From NCBI GenBank assembly GCA_024235655.1, contig JACKLY010000005.1, forward strand, positions 62,001 to 126,000: 64,000 bases of DNA, in the 5' to 3' direction. This DNA comes from Zoogloeaceae bacterium. Lineage in GTDB: Bacteria; Pseudomonadota; Gammaproteobacteria; Burkholderiales; Rhodocyclaceae. Positions 51,443 to 59,427 of this stretch are shown one piece after another. The notes below the pieces were generated by a model. It did no database searches, was not told the origin of the DNA, and worked only from the letters and a program-made list of their open reading frames with translations. The first letter of the stretch is position 1; each line of letters opens with the position of its first letter. A program made the position numbers and the translations under genes.

Positions 51443-52810
51443 TTATTCACGCGGCATCTGCGCCGGCCATTCCAGTGTGAAGCGGGCGCCACCCAGCGGG
51501 GATTCATGGGCGCTGGCTGTTCCACCATGCAGTTCGAGTACCAGCCGGGCAATTGCCAGCCCAAGGCCATAGCCGCCCGTAGTCCGGTCGCGTGAGCGAT
51601 CCAGCCGGGTAAAGGCAGTAAACACGTTTTCGCGTTCTTCCGGGGGGATGCCGATGCCGTCATCGTCCACATTGATGCGAATCTGGCCGTCGACCAGTTC
51701 GGCGCTGACGACAATCCGGCTCTGCGCATACTTGATGGCATTGCGCATCAGGTTGCGCACGGCGAACTGCATGCTCTTGCGATCGAGCTCAATCCGAAGA
51801 TTGCCAGGCAGAGATTCCGTGTCGATGACCAGCTCAAGCTTGCCGCCGAGAATGCGGATGTCTTCAACCTCTTCCCTGAGCCAGTGGATGAAGTCGGTGC
51901 TAACCGGGTGCAATTCGGGCTTTTCCCGTTCGAAGCGGGCATAGGTTAGGCTCGAATCGATCAGGTTGTCGAGCTCATCGAGGTCTTCTTCCATCATTAG
52001 CCATAGGCGTTCTCGTTCGCTTTGTTCGTCGGTTTCGGCCAGCATTTCCAGTGCGAAGCGCATGCGCGCGATGGGGGTGCGCAGTTCGTGCGAGATGGCG
52101 CTGGAAAGCTCCTTTTGCGTGGCGATCAGGCGCTGGATGCGCTCAGCCATGGTGTTCAGGGTTTCAGCGAGCAGGCCGAAGGAGATATTGCGGGCACGCG
52201 GCGCTCGGGCAGCGAAGTCCCCTTCGCCGAGCGCGCGAGCGGTCTGGCGCAGGGCCTCGAGGTCTCGCCAGACCGGTCGTACCCAGAGCCAGACGGCAAT
52301 TGCCAGGAATAGCCCGATCAGCCCCCAGGTCAGCAGCCGGATGCGCATTTCCAGCGTGAAGAAACGCCGGTTGTCAGGATCGTGTTCGGGTGAGAGCGGG
52401 CCAATGACCAGAATCTGAGCTGTATTTTTCAGGCGCCGATAGACGATTTCACCATCCGTGCTCACCGTCAGTTCGCCCGCATCCAGTTTCAGTGCCTGTG
52501 CGGGAGGCAGGCGGATATCGTGGCGATCGGAAATCGCCAGCTTGTAGTTGAAACGCTCACCGATGGTCTTGATGCGCTTGGCCCAGTCGCTGCGCCGGTG
52601 GCGGAAAAGATCGTCCTCGATCATGGCCACCGTGCCCTGCATGAAGCGGCGGGTGTAATCGTCCGAAATATCGCGCAGTGCCGTGGCAATCAGGAAGTCG
52701 GCAACGATGACGATGGCGATGAACGAGCCCATCGTCAGCAGGTAGAAGTTGAAGAACAACTGGGAGAGCCGGTAGCCCCCGGTGGGTAGTCCGAAACGGT
52801 TTTTCAGCAC
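51443..52810 (-). CDS. RstB-like sensor histidine kinase
   Basis: The 455-residue kinase has a first membrane helix (about residues 22-45), a small periplasmic domain (about 46-155), a second helix (about 158-177) and HAMP. The phospho-acceptor domain has His241 in I-S-H-E-L-R-T-P, and the HATPase domain has D-D-D-G-I-G-I and G-G-Y-G-L-G-L. The W-V-R-P-V-W-R-D segment after helix 2 and the R-L-D-R-S-R-D-R-T-T-G-G block closely follow E. coli RstB. It is six bases downstream of its response regulator gene. In enterobacteria RstAB responds to acid and low Mg through PhoPQ; the signal here is unknown. Confidence 0.85.
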   Translation of the reverse strand: MLKNRFGLPTGGYRLSQLFFNFYLLTMGSFIAIVIVADFLIATALRDISDDYTRRFMQGTVAMIEDDLFRHRRSDWAKRIKTIGERFNYKLAISDRHDIRLPPAQALKLDAGELTVSTDGEIVYRRLKNTAQILVIGPLSPEHDPDNRRFFTLEMRIRLLTWGLIGLFLAIAVWLWVRPVWRDLEALRQTARALGEGDFAARAPRARNISFGLLAETLNTMAERIQRLIATQKELSSAISHELRTPIARMRFALEMLAETDEQSERERLWLMMEEDLDELDNLIDSSLTYARFEREKPELHPVSTDFIHWLREEVEDIRILGGKLELVIDTESLPGNLRIELDRKSMQFAVRNLMRNAIKYAQSRIVVSAELVDGQIRINVDDDGIGIPPEERENVFTAFTRLDRSRDRTTGGYGLGLAIARLVLELHGGTASAHESPLGGARFTLEWPAQMPRE

Positions 52811-52816
52811 GTCGGC

Positions 52817-53524
52817 TTACTGCCAGTCATGTCGCGAGAAGAGGTAGCCCTTGCCACGCACGGTCTTGATCCGTGTCGGATTCTCCGGGTCATCGTTGAG
52901 TTTCTTGCGGAGCCGGGAGATGCGGGCATCGATGGAGCGATCCAGCCCGTCGAAGCCGATGCCGCGCAATTGCTGCAGCAGGTCGTCCCGTGAAAGGATG
53001 TTGCCGGCGTGGCTGGCGAGCAGCCAGAGCAGGTCGAATTCGGCGGTGGTCAGGTCAATGGCCTCACCCGCCAGCATGGCGCTGCGGGTTTGCTGGCTAA
53101 TGCGGAAGTTGCCGAAGGTCAGGGATTCACTGTTCACCGCCATTTCGTCGCCGGGGACGGGCGTTGCCCGGCGCAGCAAGGCCTTGACGCGTGCGAGCAG
53201 AACGCGTGGTGGTACCGGCTTGGTGATGTAGTCGTCGGCGCCCAGTTCCAGTCCGAGAATCTGGTCGATGTCCTCATCGCGTGCGGTCAGCATCAGGATG
53301 ATGCCGTCGTACTTCGGGCGTACGGCACGGCAGACGGCAAAACCATCCTGGCCTGGCAGCATGATGTCGAGAATAACCAGATCGGGCTGGGTATCGAGAA
53401 TGCGCGTTTCGGCCGTGTCACCGCGTGACTCGATGTCTACGTTGAATTCGTTCTTTCGCAGATACTCGGCGGTCAGTTCGGCCAGCCGGTCGTCGTCTTC
53501 GACGAGAAGGATGCTTGGGTTCAT
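52817..53524 (-). CDS. RstA-like OmpR-family response regulator
   Basis: The 235-residue regulator has a receiver (Asp53 phospho-acceptor, D-I-M-L-P-G motif) and a C-terminal winged helix (about residues 135-232). The stretch L-W-L-L-A-S-H-A-G-N-I-L-S-R-D and the F-D-G-L-D-R-S-I-D-A-R-I-S-R-L-R block are near copies of E. coli RstA by eye, as is the ending V-R-G-K-G-Y-L-F. It is first in the rstA-rstB pair. Confidence 0.88.
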   Translation of the reverse strand: MNPSILLVEDDDRLAELTAEYLRKNEFNVDIESRGDTAETRILDTQPDLVILDIMLPGQDGFAVCRAVRPKYDGIILMLTARDEDIDQILGLELGADDYITKPVPPRVLLARVKALLRRATPVPGDEMAVNSESLTFGNFRISQQTRSAMLAGEAIDLTTAEFDLLWLLASHAGNILSRDDLLQQLRGIGFDGLDRSIDARISRLRKKLNDDPENPTRIKTVRGKGYLFSRHDWQ

Positions 53525-53574
53525 CCCTCAATCATAACCGTAGGGCAGGGCTGGCGAGAAGATGCTGCTTGGTG

Positions 53575-53826
53575 TTACTTGTTTTCCGCTGTTTCCTTGC
53601 CGTTACGTATGCGTCGGCGATCCAGCGTTTGCGGAATACGGAGGCTGACTTCAATGATCAGGCCCATGTCGTTCGGGAGCGATACGGCAATGCTCTCACC
53701 GTTATCTTTCCGGCAGCGGTAGGCACTGGTCTCGCCAATGGCTTCGGAGGACAGTATCTCGACATCCTGCAGGTGTTGGGCCAGTTCCTCACGACTGACG
53801 GTGCGCCAACCCAATTCACGTTTCAT
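53575..53826 (-). CDS. Small protein coupled to the GGDEF-EAL gene
   Basis: The 83-residue product has no signal peptide or membrane helix and one cysteine (Cys38). It ends in a basic tail (R-R-R-I-R-N-G-K). I recognise no family. Its start overlaps the stop of the large GGDEF-EAL gene by four bases, so the two are translationally linked; an accessory role in c-di-GMP signalling is a guess from position only. Confidence 0.65.
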   Translation of the reverse strand: MKRELGWRTVSREELAQHLQDVEILSSEAIGETSAYRCRKDNGESIAVSLPNDMGLIIEVSLRIPQTLDRRRIRNGKETAENK

Positions 53827-55955
53827 GGTTTTGTTCCAATATCAGCCAAGGTTTTACCGTTGAGAACCAGCAGCGAAAACTCTTCGGCCGGTACCGGGCG
53901 GCTGAACAGGAAGCCCTGGAAGTCGTCGCAGCCGAACTTGCGCAGCAGTTCAAGCTGCTCGTGGTTTTCCACGCCTTCGGCGATGACGCGCAATTCCATG
54001 GTGTGTGCCATGGCAATGACCGCGTGGGCGATGGCGGCATCGTCGGCTTGCTGGTCGATATCGCGGACAAAGGAACGATCGATCTTCAGTGCATCGATGG
54101 GCAGGCGTTTCAGATAGGCGAGGCTGGAGTAGCCGGTGCCGAAATCATCGAGTGCCAGTGCAATGCCGAGATCCTTCAGTTCGCGCAGCATGGTGATGGC
54201 GTTTTCGACATCGTGCATGACCATGCTCTCGGTTAGCTCGAATTCGATGGCATCGCCCTTGAGGCCGGTTTCGTCAAGCAGTTGCCGCAGCAGGTCGCAC
54301 AGATTGTTCTGGCGGAACTGGCGGGCAGAAATATTCAGCGCAACCTGCAATTCCGGCATGCCGGAATTGCGCCAGGCGGCGAGCTGCGTGCATACCAGGC
54401 GCAGGATACGTTCGCCCAGCGGGATGATCAGGCCGGTTTCTTCCGCCAGCGGGATGAATTCCGGTGGGTGGATCATGCCGATGCGCGGATGATTCCAGCG
54501 AGCCAGTGCTTCAGCGCCAATGATTGCGCCGGTTTTCAGGGAAACAATCGGCTGGTAGTAAACCGTGATTTCGTCGCGCTCCAGTGCCCGCCGCAGATTG
54601 CCTTCCATATCCAGCCGGTCGAGCGCCATATGGGTCATTTCCGGCGCGTAAAAGCGGTAATTGTTGCGCCCGTGTTCCTTGACCCGGTACATCGCCATGT
54701 CGGCATTGCGCAGCAGGTTTTCGCCATGGATGCCATCGCGCGGGTACATGGCAATGCCGATCGAGGCGGTGACAAAGACCTCTTTGCCTTCGATTATCAG
54801 CGGCGCACTCAATTGACGCTGGATCTTGGCTGCCACGCTGGCCACACTGTCGGCTTCGTCAATGTTGCCGAGGACAACGACGAATTCGTCACCGCCGAGC
54901 CGCGCGACGGTATCGGTATCCCGCACGCAATGTGCCAGTCGTTCGGCAACGATTTTCAGCAGGTTGTCGGCAGGAATGTGGCCGAAACCATCATTGATCA
55001 GTTTGAAGCGATCAAGGTCAAGCAGCAGTACCCCGACCAGTTTTTCACTCTGGCGTGCGAGCAGGATGGCCTGGTCCACGCGGTCCTTGAGCAGGTTTCG
55101 GTTGGCCAGCCCGGTGAGCACATCATGGGTGGCGTGGTATTCAAGTTGCTGTTCGTAGGCGATGCGCTCGCTGACATCGTTGATGATGCTGACGAAATGC
55201 GTGGTCATCTCGCCATGCTCGTCGCGTACCGGTGCAATGGACAGTTCGTTCCAGAAGAGCTGGCCGTCCTTGCGATAGTTGCGCAGCACGGCATGCGCTT
55301 CCTGCTGGTTGCGCAGGGCGGCGCGGATTTCGTTCAGGCCCTTTTGGGCCAGATCATCGCGCACCAGAAAACGGCCGCTCTGGCCGATCACTTCGCTGGC
55401 GTTGTAGCCGGTGATGCGTTCGAAGGCCGGGTTGACGTAGACAATGGGATGGTCGAGCTGGGTGGAGGAAGTGATCATTACTCCGTTGCAGCTAGAATCC
55501 AGTGCCCGCGAAAGCTGGCGTACCTTATCGTCAAGCCGGCGCTGTTGATTGCGCGCACGCAGGGCCTTGGCACTGAAGGCAATATCTGCCGCGAGGGCAG
55601 CCAACGCTTGGCGCTCCGGCTCTTCAAAGGCTGCATCGGTGCGTGTTACCCAGAGCAGGCCATGATCTTCCTCTTCACAGGCCAGCGGAAGGGAGAGGGC
55701 AAACTCCTTGAGGTGGGCAAGCTCCGACCACAGCAGTGGGGGGTGGCCGCGGGCGACCTTGAGTGCTCGCGGCGGATCTTGTGTTTCGGCGTGTGCCTGG
55801 CTGAGACGAATGGCTGCGACCGAGTAATTGCCAGTTTCAACCAGGACATCGCACATGCTTTCGATCAGAGCAAGGGTGTTGAGTGCCTGGGATCGTAACC
55901 GTGCGCAGGCGCAGAACAGGGCGAGCAGCCGCGACGCGTGGCTGGAGTGTTTCAT
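53823..55955 (-). CDS. GAF-like/PAS/GGDEF/EAL c-di-GMP protein
   Basis: The protein has about 710 residues. The N-terminal ~150 residues resemble a degenerate GAF domain, followed by a PAS domain (about residues 155-275). The GGDEF domain (about 280-440) has an intact G-G-D-E-F, and the EAL domain (about 450-700) has E-A-L in G-A-E-A-L-A-R, N-I-S-A-R-Q-F and D-D-F-G-T-G-Y-S-S-L. Both synthesis and breakdown of c-di-GMP are possible. No membrane helix is seen. I place the start at the Met in M-K-H-S-S; an adjacent TTG one codon upstream is closer to the GGGGGAG ribosome-binding site and could be used. Confidence 0.88.
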   Translation of the reverse strand: MKHSSHASRLLALFCACARLRSQALNTLALIESMCDVLVETGNYSVAAIRLSQAHAETQDPPRALKVARGHPPLLWSELAHLKEFALSLPLACEEEDHGLLWVTRTDAAFEEPERQALAALAADIAFSAKALRARNQQRRLDDKVRQLSRALDSSCNGVMITSSTQLDHPIVYVNPAFERITGYNASEVIGQSGRFLVRDDLAQKGLNEIRAALRNQQEAHAVLRNYRKDGQLFWNELSIAPVRDEHGEMTTHFVSIINDVSERIAYEQQLEYHATHDVLTGLANRNLLKDRVDQAILLARQSEKLVGVLLLDLDRFKLINDGFGHIPADNLLKIVAERLAHCVRDTDTVARLGGDEFVVVLGNIDEADSVASVAAKIQRQLSAPLIIEGKEVFVTASIGIAMYPRDGIHGENLLRNADMAMYRVKEHGRNNYRFYAPEMTHMALDRLDMEGNLRRALERDEITVYYQPIVSLKTGAIIGAEALARWNHPRIGMIHPPEFIPLAEETGLIIPLGERILRLVCTQLAAWRNSGMPELQVALNISARQFRQNNLCDLLRQLLDETGLKGDAIEFELTESMVMHDVENAITMLRELKDLGIALALDDFGTGYSSLAYLKRLPIDALKIDRSFVRDIDQQADDAAIAHAVIAMAHTMELRVIAEGVENHEQLELLRKFGCDDFQGFLFSRPVPAEEFSLLVLNGKTLADIGTKP

Positions 55956-56110
55956 CAAGCTTGGTATCTCCCCCGGTGTCAGGGTATCTGTTATGTCTTT
56001 TGTAGTAAGGCCGGATTCTAGCAAGGAAGCTCGGGATCACATGTTGCGATGCAGCAGGTGCTTTTCTCGGGATGTCGTAGAATCACCGACCTTGACTGAA
56101 AGAGGTTTCA

Positions 56111-56185
56111 ATGTTTCTTGCCGGGAAAGAGGATCTGCAGGTGTCTGAACCGATGTGCAGCATGACTGCAATGGAGCAGCCATGA
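56111..56185 (+). CDS. Possible 24-residue leader peptide of dsbB
   Basis: An ATG with an AAGAGG ribosome-binding site at good spacing opens a 24-codon frame whose TGA overlaps the dsbB ATG (ATGA). The peptide contains one cysteine (Cys16). Position and overlap suggest translational coupling or a leader; coding cannot be proven from this sequence alone. Confidence 0.35.
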   Translation: MFLAGKEDLQVSEPMCSMTAMEQP

Positions 56186-56697
56186 GTCTGTTGCCGAGAA
56201 CGCCACGCAAGGCATTCTTCCTGGTATTCCTGTCGACCATGGCGCTGGTCGGTGCCGGTCTGGTGATTGGCGAATGGATGCGTTTGAACCCATGCCCGCT
56301 ATGCATTTTCCAACGGGTGCTCTATCTCCTCGTTGGTCTATGGGCTCTCTTTGGCGTGCTGATCCCACAGGCAAGAAAATTCTGGGGCTGTCTGATCGCT
56401 GCTACCGCGGTCGGAGGCTTGGCAACGGCCATTTACCAGACCTGGCTGCAGCTCTATCCCGAGTCAGCCACGGCCTGTGGCTATGGCGAGCCAAACCTGA
56501 TTGAGCGACTGGTGGACTGGCTGGGCATGCAGTGGCCATTCATGTTCATGGCCACCGGCTTCTGTACCAGCAAGGAATCGATTCTCGGCCTGACCATGGC
56601 CAACTGGTCGATTGCCTGCTTCTTCGTGTTTCTGGTGCTTGGCTTGTGGATCGGGTTTTCCCGTCGTTTCGAGCGCAAGCGCTTCAACTTCCGCTAG
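56182..56697 (+). CDS. dsbB: Disulfide bond formation protein B
   Basis: DsbB reoxidises DsbA and passes the electrons to quinone. The 171-residue protein has four membrane helices and both essential cysteine pairs: C-P-L-C (Cys38, Cys41) in the first periplasmic loop and Cys99/Cys128 in the second. The quinone-contact arginine region (F-Q-R-V-L) follows the first pair. The chosen ATG gives the family N-terminus. It ends 4 bases before the convergent dut gene. Confidence 0.93.
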   Translation: MSLLPRTPRKAFFLVFLSTMALVGAGLVIGEWMRLNPCPLCIFQRVLYLLVGLWALFGVLIPQARKFWGCLIAATAVGGLATAIYQTWLQLYPESATACGYGEPNLIERLVDWLGMQWPFMFMATGFCTSKESILGLTMANWSIACFFVFLVLGLWIGFSRRFERKRFNFR

Positions 56698-56701
56698 CGG
56701 T

Positions 56702-57151
56702 TCAGCTTTTGCCGGTGCTGCCGAAGCCGCCGGCCCCCCGGCTGCTGGCATCAAATTCATCGACAACGTTGAACGCCACCTGCAGTACCGGCACCACCAC
56801 CAGCTGTGCCAGCCGGTCGAGCGGGTTGAGCGTGAAGCTCTCCTTGCCACGGTTCCATGTCGAAACCATGATTTCCCCTTGATAGTCCGAGTCGATCAGC
56901 CCCACGAGGTTGCCGAGCACGATGCCGTGCTTGTGACCAAGCCCTGAGCGCGGCAGGATCATCGCCGCCAGGCCGGGGTCGGCGAGGTGGATGGCAATGC
57001 CGGTAGGAATCAGCATGGTTTCCCCGGGGTGGATTTTTACCGGCGCCTCAACGCAGGCGCGCAGATCGAGGCCGGCTGAGCCAGGGGTGGCGTAATGCGG
57101 TGGATTTTCCTTGAGGCGCGGGTCGAGGATGCGGACGTCGATACGGTGCAT
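56702..57151 (-). CDS. dut: Deoxyuridine 5'-triphosphate nucleotidohydrolase
   Basis: dUTPase hydrolyses dUTP to dUMP, keeping uracil out of DNA. The 149-residue trimeric-type enzyme has all five motifs: A-G-L-D-L-R-A (near 28), P-R-S-G-L-G (near 70), G-L-I-D-S-D-Y-Q-G (near 85), R-L-A-Q-L-V (near 113) and the C-terminal R-G-A-G-G-F-G-S-T. It is downstream of coaBC and a small membrane protein gene, echoing the coaBC-dut order of other proteobacteria. Confidence 0.96.
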   Translation of the reverse strand: MHRIDVRILDPRLKENPPHYATPGSAGLDLRACVEAPVKIHPGETMLIPTGIAIHLADPGLAAMILPRSGLGHKHGIVLGNLVGLIDSDYQGEIMVSTWNRGKESFTLNPLDRLAQLVVVPVLQVAFNVVDEFDASSRGAGGFGSTGKS

Positions 57152-57170
57152 GTTTGATTCCTGAAGATAA

Positions 57171-57371
57171 TTATCGGTAGTAAAAATAGGTGAGGACGAA
57201 CAGCAAGGGGGCTGCAATCACCAGAATTTTGATGATGGTGTGAGCGAGTTGCCGCTTGTCATGTTCCTCATACCGCCACTGCTGTACAAGCCTGCTGGCA
57301 CGGCGCAAAGCCTCGCGGCCGACAATGCGGCGCGTGCTTTCATCAACGATATCGTCGTGATGATCGGCCAT
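57171..57371 (-). CDS. Small membrane protein between coaBC and dut
   Basis: The 66-residue product has a charged N-terminus (D-H-H-D-D, R-R-I) and one C-terminal transmembrane helix (about residues 46-63) ending Y-F-Y-Y-R. I recognise no family. It lies 8 bases after coaBC and 19 bases before dut in one direction, which supports it being a true gene. Confidence 0.6.
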   Translation of the reverse strand: MADHHDDIVDESTRRIVGREALRRASRLVQQWRYEEHDKRQLAHTIIKILVIAAPLLFVLTYFYYR

Positions 57372-57379
57372 GAGGAGAG

Positions 57380-58576
57380 TCAGCGCTGGTCGAGCAGGCC
57401 GGCAATGTGTACAACCAGTGCCCGGGCAAGGTCCATTTTCGGCCTCACCGGCAGTGGCGTCTGGCCGTTGTCGTCAAACAGGGTCAGCTTGTTTTCCTCG
57501 CCACCAAAGCCATCCTGGATCAGGTTGCCGACGATCAGCGGAATTTTCTTGGCGCGACGTTTTTTCTCCGCGTACTCGGCAAGGTTCCGGCTTTCGGCCG
57601 CGAAGCCGACACAGAGTGGTGGCTGAGACAGCGCAGCCACATCGGCCAGGATGTCCGGGTTCTGCACCAGTTCAATGGCCGGCGGGGCGCTGCCATCCTT
57701 CTTGATCTTGTGTTCGGCAGCTGCTTTTGGCCGGTAGTCGGCAACGGCGGCGACGCCGATGAAGACATCCTGCCCGGCGGCCCGCTCCATTACCGTATTG
57801 TGCATTTCCAGTGCACCGGTGACATTGATGCGGCTCACGCCGCGTGGTGTCGGCTGGCTGACCGGGCCACAGACCAGGGTGACCTCGGCGCCGGCTTCGC
57901 GCGCGGCACGCGCCAGCGCAAAGCCCATTTTTCCGGAGGAAAGGTTGGTGATGCCGCGCACCGGGTCAAGCGCCTCGAAGGTGGGGCCGGCGGTGATCAG
58001 CACTTTCTTCCCGGCCAGTGCCTTCGGTTGCAGGAAGGCGACCAGGTCCTCGACAATTTCTGCTGCTTCCAGCATGCGGCCGTCGCCGGTTTCGCCGCAG
58101 GCCTGGTCGCCGCAGCCGGGTCCGAGCAGGGTGATGTTGTCGGAGCGGAGCGTGGCCGCGTTGCGCTGGGTGGCGGGGTTTTCCCACATCTGCCGGTTCA
58201 TGGCCGGTGCCGCCAGCAGCGGGCAATCGCGTGCCAGCACCATCGTCGTCAGCAGGTCGTCGGCCAGCCCGTGGGCCACCTTGGCGAGGAAGTCGGCCGA
58301 AGCCGGCGCGACGAGGATCAGGTCGGCTTCGCGCGAGAGGTCGATGTGCGCCATATTGTTGCCGATGCGGCCATCCCACTGGTCGGTATAGACCGTGCGC
58401 CCGGAGAGTGCCTGGAAGGTCACCGGCGTCACGAAATGCGTGGCCCCCTCCGTCATCACCACCTGCACCGTGGCGCCGGCCTTGCCGAGCAGGCGGACCA
58501 GTTCGGCCGCCTTGTAGGCGGCGATGCCGCCGGTGACGCCGAGAACGATATGCTTGCCCTGTAATTCCATGGTCAT
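57380..58576 (-). CDS. coaBC: Bifunctional CoaBC (phosphopantothenoylcysteine synthetase/decarboxylase)
   Basis: CoaBC couples cysteine to 4'-phosphopantothenate and decarboxylates the product in coenzyme A synthesis. The 398-residue protein has the FMN-dependent CoaC half (about 1-185), with active-site His in M-A-H-I-D-L, P-A-M-N and the Cys-containing loop near 155-160. The CoaB half (about 188-395) has G-P-T-F-E-A-L-D-P-V-R near 200 and N-P-D-I-L-A-D near 285. It complements the panBCD genes at 17-19 kb. Confidence 0.96.
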   Translation of the reverse strand: MTMELQGKHIVLGVTGGIAAYKAAELVRLLGKAGATVQVVMTEGATHFVTPVTFQALSGRTVYTDQWDGRIGNNMAHIDLSREADLILVAPASADFLAKVAHGLADDLLTTMVLARDCPLLAAPAMNRQMWENPATQRNAATLRSDNITLLGPGCGDQACGETGDGRMLEAAEIVEDLVAFLQPKALAGKKVLITAGPTFEALDPVRGITNLSSGKMGFALARAAREAGAEVTLVCGPVSQPTPRGVSRINVTGALEMHNTVMERAAGQDVFIGVAAVADYRPKAAAEHKIKKDGSAPPAIELVQNPDILADVAALSQPPLCVGFAAESRNLAEYAEKKRRAKKIPLIVGNLIQDGFGGEENKLTLFDDNGQTPLPVRPKMDLARALVVHIAGLLDQR

Positions 58577-58629
58577 CTGGGTAGAATGCAGAAAAACGAT
58601 CCGACCAATTGTACGTGAGGGAAACCGGC

Positions 58630-59307
58630 ATGGCGATTACCGACTGGCCAGAGGATGAACGCCCGCGCGAACGCCTGCTGGCGCAAGGTGCCGGTGTGCT
58701 GTCCGATGCCGAGTTGCTGGCTATCTTTCTGCGCGTTGGCATGAAGGGAAAAAGCGCCGTTGATCTCGGGCGCGAACTGATCGCCCGCTTTGGCAGCCTC
58801 AATCGCTTGTTTGCGGCATCGATGGCTGAATTTGCCGCTGTGCCCGGAATGGGCGAGGCCAAATATGCGCAGTTGCAGGCCGTGCTCGAAATGGCAAAAC
58901 GGGCTCTGGGTGAACAACTCAGCGTGCGTGAACTGCTTTCCTCTCCGCAGGCGGTGCGTGACTATCTGCGCCTGACGCTGGGTGGCCGTGCGCATGAAGT
59001 CTTCCTTGCCCTCTGGCTGGATGCGCAGAACCGCCTGATTGCGACAGAAGAACTCTTTCGCGGCACGCTGACGCAAACCTCGGTTTATCCACGCGAGGTG
59101 GTCAAGCGTGCACTTGCTCACAATGCTGCCGCCGTCATTCTCGCGCACAACCATCCTTCCGGTGTGGCCGAGCCATCGACTGCCGATGAAACCCTGACAA
59201 GGGTGCTGAAAGAAGCGCTGACGCTTGTGGATGTGCGATTGCTCGATCACTTCATTGTGGCCGGGTCAGCGCAACCGCTCTCGATGGCAGAGCAGGGGAG
59301 CGTATGA
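58630..59307 (+). CDS. radC: RadC-family JAMM protein
   Basis: The 225-residue protein has an N-terminal helix-hairpin-helix region and a JAB1/MPN-type metalloprotease-like domain with H-N-H-P-S-G-x3-P-S-x2-D (about residues 175-187), the JAMM zinc motif. Despite the name, a role in DNA repair is not established. It is divergent from coaBC, as in E. coli. The chosen ATG follows a GAGGG ribosome-binding site; an in-frame start seven codons upstream is less likely. Confidence 0.93.
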   Translation: MAITDWPEDERPRERLLAQGAGVLSDAELLAIFLRVGMKGKSAVDLGRELIARFGSLNRLFAASMAEFAAVPGMGEAKYAQLQAVLEMAKRALGEQLSVRELLSSPQAVRDYLRLTLGGRAHEVFLALWLDAQNRLIATEELFRGTLTQTSVYPREVVKRALAHNAAAVILAHNHPSGVAEPSTADETLTRVLKEALTLVDVRLLDHFIVAGSAQPLSMAEQGSV

Positions 59308-59427
59308 GAATGAAGGCCTGTTCATGACGCCACCCCCTGAATTTTCTTTCTTTACCATGCGGGATGCTGCTCCGTAGTACCCTAGGCTGCTCAGGCCTTT
59401 GATTGTGGCCGTTTTCCAGATTAGTCG

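Noticed and set aside
54282..55898. 538-residue open frame antisense to the GGDEF-EAL gene
   Set aside because: It mirrors the high-GC codon pattern of the real gene on the other strand, has no recognisable domain and no ribosome-binding site.
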